Below are positions 23,999 to 26,640 of a DNA stretch of 26,640 bases, piece after piece. A program made the position numbers and the translations under genes. The notes below the pieces were generated by a model, which searched no databases, was not told where the DNA came from, and was given only the letters and a program-made list of their open reading frames with translations. The DNA lies in contig JAZQDJ010000067.1 in the NCBI GenBank assembly GCA_045546735.1, forward strand, positions 1 through 26,640. The letters run 5' to 3'. The first letter of the stretch is position 1. Each line of letters starts with the position of its first letter. Source of the DNA: SVFI01 sp045546735 (GTDB lineage Bacteria > Bacillota > Clostridia > Lachnospirales > Lachnospiraceae).

Positions 23999-24847
23999 AT
24001 GCCTTGGTGTCCGGTTTGTAAAAATGAATATGTAAAAGGATATACCCGTTGCAGTGATTGTGACGTGGATTTGGTAGAGACGCTTGAGGAAGCACCGAAA
24101 CCTATTATTTTCGGTGAAGAAGGTCCTGTGACGCAGATGGCAGAGTTTTTAAAAGCCAACGGCATTGAAGAAGCGTTTGTGCGCTATGATGAAAAAGAAA
24201 AAGCACATGAACTCTATGTTCCGAACGAAAAAATCGGTAATGCAAAAGCGATGATTACGGAACTTCTCCGCAAGCAACAGGAAAATGAGCAGGAGCTTGA
24301 AGTGGAAGAGATGGAAACAGCGCAGGAGAGTGAACCTTCCGAAAAAGCACCGGACCGCAGAAAAGGCGGTTCTTACGAAGATAAAGGTGCAAAAGCAGAG
24401 GAGTACAAATCCAGCGCGGTTGCGCTTATCGCTGTCGGAGCACTCGGAGTGGTTGCGCTTGTACTGTTCTGGTTGGGGATTTTACCGTTCCGTATGTATG
24501 GCATGGGAAAAATCATGTTTACAGGCGTTATGGGATTTATGTTCCTTGTATTCCTGATTATGGGATTTAACGCAATTAAGATGTATAAAACATATGTCGG
24601 TGTTGCGTCAAAAGAGAATTCGTTGATTGATGATATAAATGAGTTTTTAGAGACAAATCTCAAAAAAGAACAAATTGATACAACGCTTCATATCAGTGAC
24701 GAAGGTGCAGATGATGCTGCGCAGGCAAGACTGTATTTTACAAGAGTTGAGTTTATCAAGAGACAGCTTTTTGAAGCATTTCCGGATTTGGATATGCCTC
24801 TTGCTGATAAGATGGCAGATGACTGGTATAGTAAACAGTATGATTAA
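23999..24847 (+). CDS. Zinc-ribbon protein with two membrane helices, unknown function
   Basis: 282 aa. The N-terminus holds a four-cysteine zinc ribbon (C4, C7, C18, C21: CPVC and CSDC). A small domain at about 35-90 (VTQMAEFLKANGIEEAFVRYDEK, then VPNEKIGNAKAMI) has the look of putative signal-transducing DUF2007-like domains. An acidic/basic linker runs to about 138. Two membrane helices (about 140-163 and 172-194) follow, then a helical C-terminal domain. GGAGA precedes ATG 23999. It is 11 bases after nfnB and may be cotranscribed. It does not obviously take part in electron transfer. Confidence 0.78.
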   Translation: MPWCPVCKNEYVKGYTRCSDCDVDLVETLEEAPKPIIFGEEGPVTQMAEFLKANGIEEAFVRYDEKEKAHELYVPNEKIGNAKAMITELLRKQQENEQELEVEEMETAQESEPSEKAPDRRKGGSYEDKGAKAEEYKSSAVALIAVGALGVVALVLFWLGILPFRMYGMGKIMFTGVMGFMFLVFLIMGFNAIKMYKTYVGVASKENSLIDDINEFLETNLKKEQIDTTLHISDEGADDAAQARLYFTRVEFIKRQLFEAFPDLDMPLADKMADDWYSKQYD

Positions 24848-24870
24848 TTTGTCCAAGGACAGGAGTCGAA

Positions 24871-25350
24871 ATGAAAATTACAATAATTACGGTTGGGAAA
24901 GTAAAAGAATCGTATTTCAGAGGCGCTATAGAGGAATACTCTAAGCGCCTTTCGAAATATTGCAAACTTGATATAGTGGAAGTGGCGGATGAAAAGACAC
25001 CGGATAAAGCAAGTGAAACAGAAGAAGAGCAAATTAAAGCAAAAGAGGCAGAGCGTATCATGAAACATATCCGGGAGGATGCATATGTAATTGCGCTTGC
25101 AATTGAGGGAAAGCAGCTTGATTCCGTAGAACTTTCAAACAAAATAGAGACACTCGGGATACAAGGAAAGAGTCATATTCAATTTGTCATCGGAGGTTCG
25201 CTTGGTTTGCATCCGTCCGTTCTTTCACGTGCTGATGATAAACTGAGTTTTTCAAAAATGACATTTCCACATCAGCTTATGCGTGTTATACTGTTAGAAC
25301 AGATATACAGAGCGTATCGGATTATGAATCATGAACCGTACCATAAATAG
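24871..25350 (+). CDS. rlmH: 23S rRNA (pseudouridine-1915-N3)-methyltransferase RlmH
   Basis: 159 aa, full length. This SPOUT-class enzyme methylates pseudouridine 1915 in helix 69 of 23S rRNA using S-adenosylmethionine. It begins MKITIITVGKVKESYFRGAI, then AYVIALAIEGKQLDS, and the knotted SAM site is FVIGGSLGLHPSVLSRAD near 107-124 with KMTFPHQLMRVILLEQIYRAYRI at the end. The HEPYHK terminus is diagnostic. CAGGAGT precedes ATG 24871. It is in the same orientation as the flanking genes with short gaps. Confidence 0.96.
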   Translation: MKITIITVGKVKESYFRGAIEEYSKRLSKYCKLDIVEVADEKTPDKASETEEEQIKAKEAERIMKHIREDAYVIALAIEGKQLDSVELSNKIETLGIQGKSHIQFVIGGSLGLHPSVLSRADDKLSFSKMTFPHQLMRVILLEQIYRAYRIMNHEPYHK

Positions 25351-25368
25351 GAAAAGGAGAATTTTATC

Positions 25369-26034
25369 ATGGAAAATGAAACAAAAGAAATGAAACAGGA
25401 AAAACAAAAGAAATCGAATAAACTTTTTGATGTATTTTTGTTTATATTGATTGCAGGTATCATAGCAGGTGTTTATTTTTATTCGCAGTTTATACTCGTA
25501 AAGCCGTCGGTTAAGATTGACGGGACAGAACTGAAAGTAAACATGACGGTACAGGAACTTGTAGATGCAGGTTTTGCAATTGATGATTCTATTGCAGGAA
25601 ACGGTGATATGGATTTAGATGCACAGCCTGATATCCCGGGTGAAAGTTATACATCTACGTTTTATTATGTTTATGCAAAGGATGCAAACGGCTATTATAA
25701 GTATACGAATATTGTGTTCCATGTATTTAACAAGGATGTAAACTCTGTGGAATTTAAAAACAGCCAGATTTACGGCTATCGCTATGACCCTCATTATGAC
25801 AATGGCGAATTTTCTGTGTTAATCAATGATATTTCGTTTGCAGGCAAGAGCAAAGAAGAGGCGCTTGCTGCATTTGAAGATTTAGGTATTAAATTTGACA
25901 GTGCAGATAAAGATGAATTTTTTGGTGGAGACAGAAATATCATATTCGGAAAATCCGGTGATTTTTCTTATATTATTGAAACAGATTACAGCAATGGAAA
26001 TGTGACAAATATTGAAGTAAAACGTAACGTTTAA
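25369..26034 (+). CDS. Membrane-anchored extracytoplasmic protein, unknown function
   Basis: 221 aa. A lysine-rich cytoplasmic start (about 1-19) is followed by one hydrophobic helix (about 20-43, LFDVFLFILIAGIIAGVYFY) with no cleavage or lipobox signal, so it should be anchored with the rest outside. The outside part contains two short similar blocks, MTVQELVDAGFAID near 59-72 and SKEEALAAFEDLGIKFD near 163-179, each followed by an Asp/Gly-rich beta region. This suggests a duplicated domain. GGAG precedes ATG 25369. It lies between rlmH and nth with short gaps on both sides. I do not recognise the family. Confidence 0.75.
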   Translation: MENETKEMKQEKQKKSNKLFDVFLFILIAGIIAGVYFYSQFILVKPSVKIDGTELKVNMTVQELVDAGFAIDDSIAGNGDMDLDAQPDIPGESYTSTFYYVYAKDANGYYKYTNIVFHVFNKDVNSVEFKNSQIYGYRYDPHYDNGEFSVLINDISFAGKSKEEALAAFEDLGIKFDSADKDEFFGGDRNIIFGKSGDFSYIIETDYSNGNVTNIEVKRNV

Positions 26035-26043
26035 AGGTTGATT

Positions 26044-26640
26044 ATGAGAAAAAAAGAACTTGCTGGAGAAGTAATTAAGAGATTAAAAAAAGAATATCCG
26101 GATACAGGTTGTTCGCTTGAATATAAAGAGCCGTGGAAGTTGCTTGTCAGTGTCCGCTTGGCAGCGCAATGTACAGATGCCCGTGTTAATGTGGTTGTGC
26201 AGGATTTATATCAAAAGTTTCCGGATGTGGATTCTTTGGCGGATGCACCTGTTGAAGAAATCGAAAAGATTGTACGTCCGTGCGGTCTTGGGAACAGCAA
26301 GGCACGCGATATCAGTGCATGCATGAAAATGCTTCGTGACGAGTTCGGAGGGGAAGTGCCGGATACAATGGAAGAACTTTTAAAGCTTCCGGGGGTCGGG
26401 CGAAAAAGTGCAAATCTTGTTCTAGGTGATATCTACGGAAAACCGGCGATTGTGACGGATACGCATTGTATCAGGCTATGTAACCGTATCGGGCTTGTTG
26501 ACGGAATCAAAGATCCGAAGAAAGTAGAGATGGCACTATGGAAAATAGTACCTCCCAAAGAAGGCAATGACTTGTGCCACAGATTTGTGGATCATGGAAG
26601 AGAAATTTGTACAGCGCGTACAACACCGTACTGCGATAAG
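26044..26640 (+). CDS. nth: Endonuclease III (DNA base-excision repair glycosylase/AP lyase), partial
   Basis: First 199 codons; the gene runs off the right edge. It removes oxidised pyrimidines and nicks abasic sites. The helix-hairpin-helix LLKLPGVGRKSANLVLG (112-128) carries the catalytic lysine K121, and the catalytic aspartate D139 is in IVTDTHC, matching E. coli K120 and D138. The iron-sulfur loop starts at C189 (GREIC) and C197. The spacing here is seven residues, one more than the six of E. coli; the remaining cysteines are past the edge. AAGG lies before ATG 26044, nine bases after the previous stop. Confidence 0.93.
   Translation, partial: MRKKELAGEVIKRLKKEYPDTGCSLEYKEPWKLLVSVRLAAQCTDARVNVVVQDLYQKFPDVDSLADAPVEEIEKIVRPCGLGNSKARDISACMKMLRDEFGGEVPDTMEELLKLPGVGRKSANLVLGDIYGKPAIVTDTHCIRLCNRIGLVDGIKDPKKVEMALWKIVPPKEGNDLCHRFVDHGREICTARTTPYCDK

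Noticed and set aside
23999..24847. Reading this gene as part of the Nfn electron-transfer complex
   Set aside because: The cysteines form a zinc ribbon, not an iron-sulfur pattern, and the membrane helices have no known counterpart in Nfn.
1..26640. CRISPR array, tRNA or rRNA, insertion sequence or prophage
   Set aside because: Read through on both strands; no regularly spaced repeats, cloverleaf genes, transposase or phage structural genes were seen.

Overview
The window looks like a chromosomal stretch of an anaerobic Firmicute, most likely Lachnospiraceae (Clostridia). The pointers are moderate-to-low GC, consensus sigma-A promoters, AGGAGG ribosome binding sites, Rex, an NfnAB transhydrogenase, formate-THF ligase and a TepA-FtsK/SpoIIIE pair. 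This assignment is inference from gene content; no rRNA or other marker gene is present. Most of the window is core or housekeeping DNA. The accessory content is concentrated at about 3.3-6.7 kb.

Layout. 1-2033 (minus strand): a polyamine-uptake operon reading out of the left edge, with an XRE/cupin repressor, potA and a partial potB that starts at TTG. It has a perfect -35/-10 promoter and a 17-bp palindrome just after the likely start site. 2239-3288 (plus): a divergent beta-propeller lactonase-like protein, then an AT-rich orphan gene (3331-3753) resembling immunity proteins, then a bidirectional terminator. 3865-5823 (minus): a YdiF-type ABC-F ATPase. 5880-6551 (minus): a complete type III toxin-antitoxin locus, with promoter, short RNA antitoxin made of about two degenerate ToxI-like units, intrinsic terminator and ToxN/AbiQ-family endoribonuclease. 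6660-11206 (plus): rex, a coiled-coil gene, nnr, alr and a MazF-type toxin without a MazE partner. 11224-12054: yebC with its own promoter and terminator. 12138-15034: a conserved unknown, metY, a GT2 glycosyltransferase and a 53-aa small gene ended by a terminator. 15152-26640: tepA, ftsK/spoIIIE, fhs, a zinc-ribbon membrane protein, nfnA-nfnB, a second zinc-ribbon membrane protein, rlmH, a membrane-anchored unknown and a truncated nth.

How the genes fit together. Rex (NADH/NAD sensing), NfnAB (electron bifurcation between NADH, ferredoxin and NADPH), Nnr (NAD(P)HX repair) and Fhs (one-carbon folate metabolism) give the region a redox and cofactor flavour. TepA and FtsK/SpoIIIE are commonly neighbours in Firmicutes. 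The least ordinary item is the type III TA locus between ydiF and rex: its RNA antitoxin can be read from the sequence and is unusually short and degenerate. No gap above 300 bases is empty; the largest (6399-6717) holds the antitoxin RNA and three promoters. No tRNA, rRNA, CRISPR array, insertion sequence or prophage was seen.
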